Part shown: piece by piece, positions 1 through 8,283 of the stretch
Position numbering within the stretch: position 1 is the first letter of the stretch
How the letters are laid out: each line of letters starts with the position of its first letter
NCBI GenBank assembly: GCA_947628975.1
Contig: CANRBW010000021.1
Span: 1 to 14,457 of the forward strand
DNA from: an uncultured Oscillospiraceae bacterium
GTDB lineage: Bacteria > Bacillota > Clostridia > Oscillospirales > Oscillospiraceae
Direction of reading: 5' to 3'
DNA length: 14,457 bases
Made by a program: the position numbers and the translations under genes
Notes under the pieces: generated by a model
Told to the model about the DNA's origin: nothing
What the model saw: only the letters and a program-made list of their open reading frames with translations
The model's database searches: none

Positions 1-107
1 GAACGTGTCCTTCCTGGTGCTTCGTGTTTCTTGTCACGTTGTTTAATTTACAAGGTACACACGCGACCCCCGGCCGCTGGGAAACTCACGCCCATCGAGC
101 GAGCGCC
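1..107 (-). other. Putative rRNA-operon leader, running off the left edge
   Basis: This is the sequence downstream of the strong minus-strand promoter at 113-141. Read on the minus strand it contains TGTACCTTGTAAATTAAACA (about 59-40), which resembles the boxA antitermination element and following A/T-rich stretch of Firmicutes rRNA leaders and 16S-23S spacers. An AACGTG/CACGTT inverted pair (minus strand; plus-strand positions 35-40 and 2-7) could be a processing stem. I see no open frame with a ribosome binding site. No mature rRNA or tRNA sequence is visible, so the identification is inferred from promoter strength and the boxA-like stretch. It could instead be the leader of a tRNA or other highly expressed operon. 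Confidence 0.4.
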
Positions 108-112
108 CGATT

Positions 113-152
113 ATCATACCAAACCGTTCGGGAATTGTCAAGAGCTTTTTTT
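113..152 (-). promoter_or_regulatory. Strong sigma-A promoter with UP-like A-tract, probably rRNA type
   Basis: On the minus strand, TTGACA (141-136), a 17-bp spacer and TATGAT (118-113) form a near-consensus sigma-A promoter. A run of seven A residues (152-146) lies just upstream of the -35 box, where an UP element would bind the alpha-subunit C-terminal domain. The predicted start is near 107-105, in a G/C-rich discriminator. It faces the left window edge, away from metA. The stretch between it and the metA terminator (153-251) holds only a small CCGGTC/GACCGG hairpin (201-215) and no gene. Confidence 0.75.
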
Positions 153-251
153 CAGAAATCGGAAAAGTCAGTTATGTAAACCTATCCGCCCCCTCCCCGA
201 CCGGTCCGGGACCGGCCGAAACGCCCGCGCCGCGGGGGGGTTCAGCCTGTC

Positions 252-300
252 GCGGAGGCCAAAGCGGCCCCGCCCGGAGGCCGGGCGGGGCCGCCTCCGC
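252..300 (-). terminator. GC-rich terminator hairpin downstream of metA
   Basis: A 14-bp perfect inverted repeat (264-277 and 281-294, GCGGCCCCGCCCGG and its complement) with a 3-nt loop lies 22 bp past the metA stop. An outer GCGGAG/CTCCGC pair (252-257 and 295-300) extends it. Only TTT follows on the minus strand, so it is not a textbook intrinsic terminator. Its position suggests that it ends metA transcription before the strong promoter at 113-141. Confidence 0.6.
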
Positions 301-315
301 GGCGGGGAGATGGGG

Positions 316-1230
316 TCACAGCTTCTCCAGGTCGTAGGGGGTGGTCTGGTAGACGTAGTAGTTCAGCCAGTTGGTGTAGAGCAGCTGGGCGGCGGAGCGC
401 CAGCGGACCACGGGGGCCTTGGCGGGGTCGTCGTCGGGGAAGTAGTTCTCCGGCACGGGGATGGACAGCCCCCGCTCCACGTCCCGGCGGTACTCCAGGG
501 CCAGGGTGTCTGGGTCGTACTCCGGGTGGCCGGTGAGGAAGAACTGCCGGGAGTCCTCGGTCTTGACGGCGAAGACCCCCGCCCGGTCCGACACCGCCAG
601 CACCTCCAGGCCGGGGACCTTCCGGATGTCCTCCTCCCAGACCTCGGTGTAGCGGGAGTGGGGGACGAAAAACTCGTCGTCAAAGCCCCGGAACAGGGGG
701 GAGCTGGGCTTCAGGACCCGGTGGGCGTAGACGCCGAAGAGCTTTTTGTCCAGGGCCCGCTTGGGGATGCCGTAGTGGTAGAACAGCCCGGCCTGGGCCC
801 CCCAGCAGATGTGGAGGGTGGAGTGGACGTGGGTCTTGGACCAGGCCATGATCTGGCACAGCTCCTCCCAGTAGTCCACCTCCCGGAAGTCCATGTTCTC
901 CACCGGGGCGCCGGTGATGATCATGCCGTCGAACTTCTGGCCCTTGATGGCGTCGAAGGTGGTGTAGAAGGAGTCCAGGTGGGAGGGGTCGGTGTGCTGG
1001 CTCAGGTAGCTGGCCGTCTTCAGCAGTTCCACATAGATCTGCAGCGGCGTGTTGGACAGCTTCCGCAGCAGCTGGGTCTCGGTGACGATCTTGGTGGGCA
1101 TCAGGTTCAATATCAGCAGGTTCAGCGGCCGGATGTCCTGGTGAAAGGCCCGGTACTCGGTCATGGTGAAGATGTTCTCCGCCTCCAGCTGCTCCCTGGC
1201 GGGCAGCGCGTTGGGGATCCGAATGGGCAC
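316..1230 (-). CDS. metA: Homoserine O-acyltransferase, probably O-acetyltransferase (MetA)
   Basis: Activates L-homoserine by O-acylation, the first committed step of methionine synthesis, in the cytoplasm. The 304-residue protein is full length for the MetA family. The nucleophile is Cys142 in HICWGAQA, and the His235/Glu237 pair lies in GHPEYD. Residue 111 is Glu (GAPVEN). In studied MetA enzymes Glu111 goes with acetyl-CoA use and Gly111 with succinyl-CoA use, so the product is probably O-acetylhomoserine; this is inference from one residue. The start is a GTG at 1230, chosen because GAGGAGGGG lies 5 bp upstream and the N-terminus MPIRIPNALPA is typical of the family. The gene is monocistronic. 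The 5' leader is only about 28 nt by the predicted promoter, too short for a SAM riboswitch or T-box. Confidence 0.96.
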   Translation of the reverse strand: MPIRIPNALPAREQLEAENIFTMTEYRAFHQDIRPLNLLILNLMPTKIVTETQLLRKLSNTPLQIYVELLKTASYLSQHTDPSHLDSFYTTFDAIKGQKFDGMIITGAPVENMDFREVDYWEELCQIMAWSKTHVHSTLHICWGAQAGLFYHYGIPKRALDKKLFGVYAHRVLKPSSPLFRGFDDEFFVPHSRYTEVWEEDIRKVPGLEVLAVSDRAGVFAVKTEDSRQFFLTGHPEYDPDTLALEYRRDVERGLSIPVPENYFPDDDPAKAPVVRWRSAAQLLYTNWLNYYVYQTTPYDLEKL

Positions 1231-1264
1231 GGCGACCCCTCCTCGTCCGAATCAGATTTCCCCT

Positions 1265-1293
1265 ATTATAATATATCCCGTCCGCCGGCGCAA
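1265..1293 (-). promoter_or_regulatory. Sigma-A promoter of metA
   Basis: On the minus strand, TTGCGC (1293-1288), a 17-bp spacer and TATAAT (1270-1265) lie 35 bp upstream of the metA GTG start. The -10 is perfect; the -35 keeps only TTG. The -10 sits in the palindrome TATTATAATA (1264-1273), so TATAAT also reads on the plus strand, but no -35 accompanies it there. The A/T island TTTATATATAAA (1312-1323) lies further upstream between the divergent genes. Confidence 0.6.
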
Positions 1294-1339
1294 GGGGCCG
1301 GGCGGGCTTGTTTTATATATAAAGGTATCCCCGCCCGGC

Positions 1340-1369
1340 GCATAGCGCCCCCCGGTCCGCCGCATACTA
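1340..1369 (+). promoter_or_regulatory. Candidate sigma-G (forespore) promoter of tepA
   Basis: GCATA (1340-1344), 18 nt, then CATACTA (1363-1369) fits the Bacillus subtilis sigma-G consensus GMATR-N18-CATNHTA, as I recall it, at every defined position. The predicted start near 1375 leaves about 24 nt to the ATG, with AGGAGG (1385-1390) in between. No sigma-A promoter with two recognisable boxes is visible for this gene. The assignment rests on a short motif and on the known spore role of TepA. Confidence 0.45.
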
Positions 1370-1398
1370 GCGGAAACCACCCACAGGAGGACGCCGCC

Positions 1399-2121
1399 AT
1401 GCCCGAGACCATCGACCCCACCCAGCCCCAGGACCAAACCGACAGCCAGGAGCCGCGGCTCCAGGAGATCGTGGACCTGGGCTCCGCCACCATCCACACC
1501 TCCCAGGGGACCATCCACACCCTGACCATCGTGGGCCAGGTGGAGGGCCACCAGCTGCTCCCGCCCTCGGCCAAGTCCACCAAGTACGAGCACGTTCTGC
1601 CCCTGCTGGCCTCGGTGGAGGAGAGCGAGGAGGTGGACGGCCTGCTCATCCTGCTCAACACCGTGGGGGGCGACATCGAGGCGGGGCTGGCCATCGCCGA
1701 GCTCATCGCGGAGATGGAGAAGCCCACCGTCTCCCTGGTGCTGGGGGGCGGGCACTCCATCGGCGTGCCCCTGGCCGTCTCGGCCAAACGGTCCTTCATC
1801 GCCCCCTCCGCCTCCATGACCATCCACCCCGTGCGCATGAACGGCATGGTCATCGCCGTACCCCAGACCTTCAGCTACTTCCAGCGCATCCAGGAGCGGA
1901 TCATCCAGTTCGTGGTGGCCAACTCCCAGGTGGAGCGGGAGACCCTGACCCGCCTGATGATGGCCACCGGCGAGCTGGCCGCCGACGTGGGCAGCGTCAT
2001 CTACGGCCAGGAGGCGGTGGACCTGGGCATCATCGACCGCATCGGCGGCCTCCACGACGCCCTGGAGCACCTCCACGCCATGATCCGGGCCCGCCGCGGG
2101 GACACGCTGTGTCCCACCTGA
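1399..2121 (+). CDS. tepA: ClpP-family serine protease, TepA type
   Basis: A 240-residue cytosolic ClpP/crotonase-fold protease resembling B. subtilis TepA (YmfB), first named for protein translocation and later linked, as I recall, to spore outgrowth and turnover of small acid-soluble spore proteins. Visible elements are the oxyanion-hole loop NTVGGDIEAG (about 87-96), nucleophile Ser120 in GGGHSIG, His143 in TIHPVR, and a C-terminal block with Asp196 ending GIIDRIGG (about 210-217). The first 25 or so residues are polar, Gln/Thr/Pro-rich and probably disordered. There is no signal peptide. The start is the ATG at 1399, with AGGAGG 8 bp upstream. The frame stays open far upstream, but that stretch is antisense to metA and is not part of the gene. 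The gene is divergent from metA and separate from the glg operon, which has its own promoter. Confidence 0.88.
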   Translation: MPETIDPTQPQDQTDSQEPRLQEIVDLGSATIHTSQGTIHTLTIVGQVEGHQLLPPSAKSTKYEHVLPLLASVEESEEVDGLLILLNTVGGDIEAGLAIAELIAEMEKPTVSLVLGGGHSIGVPLAVSAKRSFIAPSASMTIHPVRMNGMVIAVPQTFSYFQRIQERIIQFVVANSQVERETLTRLMMATGELAADVGSVIYGQEAVDLGIIDRIGGLHDALEHLHAMIRARRGDTLCPT

Positions 2122-2152
2122 GGAAATATTGTGGAACAGTTGGAATTCACTC

Positions 2153-2181
2153 TTGACGCGCCTCCTGGGAGGCTGTATAAT
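2153..2181 (+). promoter_or_regulatory. Sigma-A promoter of the glgBCDA operon
   Basis: TTGACG (2153-2158), a 17-bp spacer, then TATAAT (2176-2181): one mismatch from consensus. The predicted start is near 2188. This indicates vegetative transcription of the glycogen operon. I recall the B. subtilis glg operon being controlled by sporulation sigma-E. Confidence 0.85.
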
Positions 2182-2187
2182 ATGTAC

Positions 2188-2299
2188 AAACTTAGGCCAG
2201 TTTTTTCCACCCGTCGTTGTCATTTTCACTTATGCGACAGAAAAGGCCGGCCGATACAGCAGGCAAAGGCCCCTTCTTTGCCGGTCAGGAGGTCACTTC
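2188..2299 (+). promoter_or_regulatory. 5' leader of glgB
   Basis: About 110 nt lie between the predicted transcription start and the glgB ATG. It contains a T-run at 2201-2206 without a preceding stem, a GGCCGGCC palindrome (2245-2252) and a GGCAAAG/CTTTGCC hairpin (2262-2268 and 2276-2282) ending 4 nt before the AGGAGG ribosome binding site (2287-2292). I recognise no known riboswitch. The hairpin could modulate access to the ribosome binding site, but that is speculative. Confidence 0.35.
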
Positions 2300-4290
<1,991 letters not shown>

Positions 4291-4294
<4 letters not shown>

Positions 4295-5499
4295 AAAAAG
4301 AATGTGTGGCCATGTTGCTGGCCGGCGGACAGGGCAGCCGCCTGAAGGCTCTGACCCGCCATGTGGCAAAGCCCGCCGTCCCCTTTGGGGGCAAGTACCG
4401 CATCATTGACTTCCCTCTGTCGAACTGCGTCAACTCCGGCATTGACACCGTGGGTGTCCTCACCCAGTACCGGCCTCTGGAGCTGAACTCCTACATCGGC
4501 AACGGCGAGCCCTGGGACCTGGACCGCTCCGACGGCGGCGTCCACATCCTGCCCCCCTACCTGGGGGAGAATGAGGAGGGCTCCTGGTACAAGGGCACCG
4601 CCAACGCCATCTTCCAGAACATCAACTTCATCGACCAGTACGACCCCGACTACGTCCTCATCCTCTCCGGGGACCACATCTACAAGATGGACTACGCCGA
4701 TATGCTCCGCCAGCACAAGGAGACCGGCGCCGACCTGACCATCGCCGTGCAGGAGGTCCCCATCGAGGAGGCCAGCCGCATGGGCATCATGAACACCGAC
4801 GAGAACGGCCGGGTCTACGAGTTTGAGGAGAAGCCCAAGAAGCCCAAGAGCAACCTGGCCTCCATGGGCATCTACATCTTCACCTGGCCCAAGCTGCGCA
4901 AGTACCTCATCGACGACGAGAAGGACGAGAAGAGCTCCAACGACTTCGGCAAGAACATCATCCCCACCATGCTGGCCCAGGGCGAGGCGCTGCACGTCTA
5001 CCGCTTCCAGGGCTACTGGCGGGACGTGGGCACCATCGACTCCCTGTGGGACGCCAACATGGATATGCTCTCGGTGGAGGACGGGGTCCATCTCTTTGAC
5101 GACGACTGGCCCATCTTCGCCCGCACTCCCACCAAGCCGCCCCACTATGTGGGGCCGGACGCCAAGGTCACCCACTCCCTGCTCACCGGCGGCTGCCAGG
5201 TGGAGGGGGACGTGGAGCACAGCGTCCTGTTCCACTCCGTCACCGTGGAGCCCGGCGCCAGCGTGCGCTACTCCATCCTCATGCCCGGCGCGGTGGTGAA
5301 GGCGGGGGCCCAGGTGGACTACTCCATCGTGGCCGAGGACGCCGTCATCGAAGGCGGCGCGCTGGTGGGCGCGGTGCCCACCGATGAGGAGGGCTGGGGG
5401 ATCGCCGTGGTGGCCAGCGGCGTCACCGTGGGCAAGAACGCCCAGGTCGCCCCCGCCGCCATGGTCACTAAAAATGTAAAGGAGGGCGCAAAAGCATGA
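4291..5499 (+). CDS. glgC: Glucose-1-phosphate adenylyltransferase, catalytic subunit
   Basis: Makes ADP-glucose and pyrophosphate from ATP and glucose-1-phosphate, the committed and normally allosteric step of bacterial glycogen synthesis. From the GTG at 4291 the protein has 402 residues, the usual GlgC size. The nucleotidyltransferase domain shows AGGQGSRL (11-18), KPAVPFGGKYRIIDF (27-41), GTANAI (102-107), SGDH with the metal-binding Asp128, and EEKP (179-182) for the sugar phosphate. The C-terminal third is a left-handed beta-helix of hexapeptide repeats (about 290-390). The GTG is chosen because it gives the family N-terminus KKECVAMLLAGG, overlaps the glgB stop, and follows AAGGA about 12 bp upstream. 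The frame opens earlier, at 4183, but that is inside glgB. The stop overlaps the glgD ATG. Confidence 0.96.
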
Positions 5500-6608
5500 A
5501 TAACCTCCACGGACTGGTCTTCGCTTACCGCTCCAACAAGGACCTGCGGGAGCTGACCCAACACCGCAACACCTGCTCCATCCCCTTCGGTGGCCGCTAC
5601 CGCCTGGTGGACTTCACCCTGTCCAGCATGGTCAACGCCGGCGTCACCGACGTGGGCCTGATCGTCCACTCCAGCTATCAGTCCCTGCTGGACCATGTGG
5701 GCTCCGGCAAGGACTGGGACCTGAGCCGCAAGCACGGCGGCCTGCGGATCCTGCCCCCCTTCGGCTATGCCGACGCCATCTCCAGCGACTACTACGGCCG
5801 CATGGACTCCCTGGCCGGCATCCGCTCCTACCTGGAGAACATCCGGCAGGACTATGTGATCCTGGCCGGGGGCGACCTGGCCGCCAACCTGCCCGTCCAG
5901 GCCATCTATGAACAGCACCTGGCCACCAAGGCGGACATCACCACCGTGGTCACCTGCCAGAACGTGGGCGAGCCCCGCTCCTGCACCTACCTCTCCTCCA
6001 ATCCGGAGGGCCGGGTCACCGACGTGTTCGTCCACCCCAAGAGCCCCATGGGCTGTGAGTCCATGGAGGTCTACATCCTCTCCAAGCAGCTGCTGCTCAG
6101 CCTGGTGGACCACTGCGCCACCCACAACATCCACTCCTTCTCCGAGGGCGTCATCCTGGCCATGAAGGACCGGCTGCACATCCACACCTACGAGTTCACC
6201 GGCTATGTGGGCCGCTTCCACACCGTGGGCGCCTACTACGAGCACTCCATGGAGCTGCTGGACCCCGCCGTCCGGGCCAGCCTCTTTGACCCCCGCTTCC
6301 CCATCAAGACCAAGGACCAGTCCAACCCCTCCACCTACTACGGTCCGGAGGCCCAGGCTGTGGAGTCCCTGATCGCCGACGGCTGCAAGGTGGAGGGCGA
6401 GGTGGACCACTGCATCCTCTTCCGCGGCGTCACCGTGGAGAAGGGCGCCCGCCTCTCCCACTGCATCCTCTTCCAGGGCACCCGCGTGGGCGCCGGGGCC
6501 ACCCTGCAATACGCCATCACCGACAAGGACGTGACCATCAACCCCGGCCGGATGCTGATGGGCCACGAGAGCTACCCCATCGCCATCGCCAAGCGCTCCC
6601 AGGTGTGA
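5496..6608 (+). CDS. glgD: GlgD, regulatory-type ADP-glucose pyrophosphorylase subunit
   Basis: A 370-residue GlgC paralogue that in Firmicutes forms a heteromer with GlgC and raises its activity. The fold is conserved: IPFGGRYRLVDF (29-40) matches the GlgC region, and the end carries hexapeptide repeats (about 285-350). The catalytic signatures are lost. The AGGxGxRL loop is replaced by VFAYRSNKDL (8-17), SGDH by AGGDL (124-128), and EEKP by HPKSP (180-184). It is therefore unlikely to be a good catalyst alone; this is inferred from motifs. The ATG overlaps the glgC stop as ATGA, and AAAGGAGGG lies about 11 bp upstream, so the two subunits are translated in tight coupling, as expected for partners. 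An 88-bp gap separates it from glgA. Confidence 0.95.
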   Translation: MNNLHGLVFAYRSNKDLRELTQHRNTCSIPFGGRYRLVDFTLSSMVNAGVTDVGLIVHSSYQSLLDHVGSGKDWDLSRKHGGLRILPPFGYADAISSDYYGRMDSLAGIRSYLENIRQDYVILAGGDLAANLPVQAIYEQHLATKADITTVVTCQNVGEPRSCTYLSSNPEGRVTDVFVHPKSPMGCESMEVYILSKQLLLSLVDHCATHNIHSFSEGVILAMKDRLHIHTYEFTGYVGRFHTVGAYYEHSMELLDPAVRASLFDPRFPIKTKDQSNPSTYYGPEAQAVESLIADGCKVEGEVDHCILFRGVTVEKGARLSHCILFQGTRVGAGATLQYAITDKDVTINPGRMLMGHESYPIAIAKRSQV

Positions 6609-6610
6609 TC

Positions 6611-6665
6611 CGGGCCTGTCCCGGCCCGCGCCACCGTCCGGCGGTCCGGCGTTCCGGACCGCCGG
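6611..6665 (+). other. Two adjacent RNA hairpins between glgD and glgA
   Basis: The first is CGGGCC/GGCCCG (6611-6616 and 6623-6628). The second is a perfect 12-bp stem, CCGGCGGTCCGG and its complement (6638-6649 and 6654-6665), with the 4-nt loop CGTT. No T-run follows, so it is not an intrinsic terminator. I see no promoter between it and glgA. Likely roles are mRNA processing, protection of the upstream glgBCD message, or partial attenuation that sets glgA expression. Confidence 0.6.
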
Positions 6666-6696
6666 TCACGCATTTCTGTGTTGAAAGGAGAAGCGT

Positions 6697-8133
6697 ATGA
6701 ACATCCTCTTTGCCTCCTCGGAGGTGGCCCCCTTCATCAAGACCGGCGGCCTGGCCGACGTGGCCGGTTCCCTGCCTGTGGCCCTGGCCAAGGCGGGGCA
6801 CACGGTGAAGGTCATCCTCCCCCTCTACGAGTCCATCGGCCCCGCCTGGCGGGACCAGATGACCTTCCTGAAGTATTTCTATGTGACCCTGGCCTGGCGC
6901 ACCCCCTACTGCGGCGTGTTCGAGCTGGAGAAGGACGGGGTGACCTACTGGTTCCTGGACAACGAGTACTATTTCCGCCGCAGCCAGATCTACGGCCACT
7001 ATGACGACGGCGAGCGCTTCGGCTTCTTCTCCCGCGCCATTCTGGAGACGCCCTGCCAGCTGGACTGGTACCCCGACGTGATCCACTGCAACGACTGGCA
7101 GACCGCGTTGGTGCCCATCTACCTGATGGAGGAGCGCTGGCGCCATCCCCAGCTGGAGAACGCCCGGACGGTGTTCACCATCCACAACATCGAGTACCAG
7201 GGCCGCTACGGCAAGCAGACCATGCAGGACCTGTTCGGTCTGGACAACAGCTACTTCAACCCCAAGATGCTGGAGTATCACGACGACGTGAACCTGATGA
7301 AGGGGGCCATCTACGCCTCCGACTGGGTCACCACCGTCTCCCCCACCTACGCCCACGAGCTCAACTACTCCTTCTACGGCCACGGCCTGGAGGGGGTCAT
7401 CAGCGAGTGCGGCGGCAAGATCTCCGGCATCCTCAACGGCATCGACGTGGACCTCTACGACCCCTCCAAGGACGACAAGCTGCCCAAGAAGTTCTCGGCC
7501 AAGTCCCTGGCGGGGAAGAAGGTCTGCAAGGAGGAGCTGCAAAAGGCGGTGGGCCTCAACGTGGATCCCCGCGTGCCCATCGTGGCCTGCGTCTCCCGCC
7601 TGGTGAGCCACAAGGGCTTCGACCTGGTCAACGCCGTTCTCCACGACATCATGCGCATGGACCTCCAGATGGTGGTCCTGGGCACCGGCGACTGGACCTT
7701 TGAGGAGTCCTTCCGCCAGGCCGCCGGCCAGTATCCCGGCCGGTTCTCCGCCCAGATCATGTACTCGGCCCAGATCGCCAACCTCATCTACGCCGGGTCC
7801 GACCTCTTCCTCATGCCCTCCATCGCCGAGCCCTGCGGCCTGAGCCAGATGATCGCCATGCGCTACGGCACCCTCCCGGTGGTCCGGGAGACCGGCGGGC
7901 TGAAGGACAGCGTGGTCCCCTACAACTACGTCACCGGCGAGGGCACCGGCTTCTCCTTTGCCGACGTGAACGCCCACGATATGCTCCACGTCCTGGAGAG
8001 CGCCGTGGGCCTCTACTACGACTACCCCAAGGAGTTCAAGAAGCTCCAGGTCAACGCCATGACCGCCGACTTCTCCTGGAACCTGTCCGCCGAGGCGTAT
8101 CTGGACATCTATCACCGTTTGACCGGCAAATAA
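6697..8133 (+). CDS. glgA: Glycogen synthase (ADP-glucose dependent, GT5)
   Basis: Transfers glucose from ADP-glucose to the non-reducing end of an alpha-1,4-glucan. The 478-residue protein is the size of E. coli GlgA. The N-terminal Rossmann domain begins NILFASSEVAPFIKTGGLADV, with the ADP-glucose-binding KTGGL at 15-19. HCNDWQT (130-136) and TIHNIEYQG (161-169, His163) follow. The C-terminal Rossmann domain has RLVSHKG (301-307, supplying the conserved Arg and Lys) and Glu378 in AEPCGL, the GT-B carboxylate that binds the donor ribose. The start at 6697 has GAAAGGAG upstream. The stop TAA at 8131-8133 lies one base before the -35 box of the glgP promoter. It is probably transcribed from the glgB promoter, as no promoter of its own is visible. 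Confidence 0.97.
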   Translation: MNILFASSEVAPFIKTGGLADVAGSLPVALAKAGHTVKVILPLYESIGPAWRDQMTFLKYFYVTLAWRTPYCGVFELEKDGVTYWFLDNEYYFRRSQIYGHYDDGERFGFFSRAILETPCQLDWYPDVIHCNDWQTALVPIYLMEERWRHPQLENARTVFTIHNIEYQGRYGKQTMQDLFGLDNSYFNPKMLEYHDDVNLMKGAIYASDWVTTVSPTYAHELNYSFYGHGLEGVISECGGKISGILNGIDVDLYDPSKDDKLPKKFSAKSLAGKKVCKEELQKAVGLNVDPRVPIVACVSRLVSHKGFDLVNAVLHDIMRMDLQMVVLGTGDWTFEESFRQAAGQYPGRFSAQIMYSAQIANLIYAGSDLFLMPSIAEPCGLSQMIAMRYGTLPVVRETGGLKDSVVPYNYVTGEGTGFSFADVNAHDMLHVLESAVGLYYDYPKEFKKLQVNAMTADFSWNLSAEAYLDIYHRLTGK

Positions 8134-8134
8134 C

Positions 8135-8163
8135 TTGACAGAACGTCGGATTTTGTTTATACT
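8135..8163 (+). promoter_or_regulatory. Sigma-A promoter of glgP
   Basis: TTGACA (8135-8140), a 17-bp spacer and TATACT (8158-8163): a perfect -35 and a -10 with one mismatch. It starts one base past the glgA stop codon. The predicted start, around G8169, lies inside the left arm of the terminator hairpin at 8165-8199. The leader to the glgP ATG would be about 115 nt. Confidence 0.85.
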
Positions 8164-8164
8164 T

Positions 8165-8207
8165 AGGTGTCTGGGGCCCCAAACCGGCCCCAGACACCTG
8201 ATTTTTT
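8165..8207 (+). terminator. Intrinsic terminator of glgBCDA, overlapping the glgP start site
   Basis: A perfect 14-bp stem (8165-8178 and 8186-8199) with loop CCAAACC, followed by GA and six T residues (8202-8207). Transcripts reading in from glgA contain the whole stem and should terminate. Transcripts begun at the glgP promoter would lack its first few bases, leaving about ten pairs set back from the T-run. Confidence 0.85.
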
Positions 8208-8283
8208 CCTCCCATTGCCGTCAAGGATCCGTTCCACGACATATACTAAACCAACACGTCGCATGAAAGGCAGGCTCACACTC

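Noticed and set aside
1232..1264. SAM riboswitch or T-box upstream of metA
   Set aside because: The predicted transcript leader is only about 28 nt, and no such fold is visible.
1267..1272. Plus-strand TATAAT as a sigma-A promoter for tepA
   Set aside because: It arises because the metA -10 box lies in a palindrome; no -35-like hexamer is found 16-18 bp upstream on the plus strand.
31..1398. Plus-strand open frame continuous with tepA, which would extend the protease by about 456 residues
   Set aside because: It is antisense to metA over most of its length, has no family similarity and lacks a ribosome binding site; the AGGAGG before 1399 and the family N-terminus fix the start there.
2099..2115. 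GGGACAC/GTGTCCC hairpin at the end of tepA as its terminator
   Set aside because: The stem is only 7 bp, lies inside the last codons and has no T-run after it; no clear tepA terminator is seen before the glg promoter.
2201..2206. T-run in the glgB leader as a terminator or attenuator
   Set aside because: No stable stem precedes the six T residues.
8240..8248. CATATACTA as a second glgP promoter of sigma-E or sigma-K type
   Set aside because: The -10-like motif is good, but no matching -35 (ATA or AC) lies at the needed distance, and the sigma-A promoter at 8135-8163 suffices.
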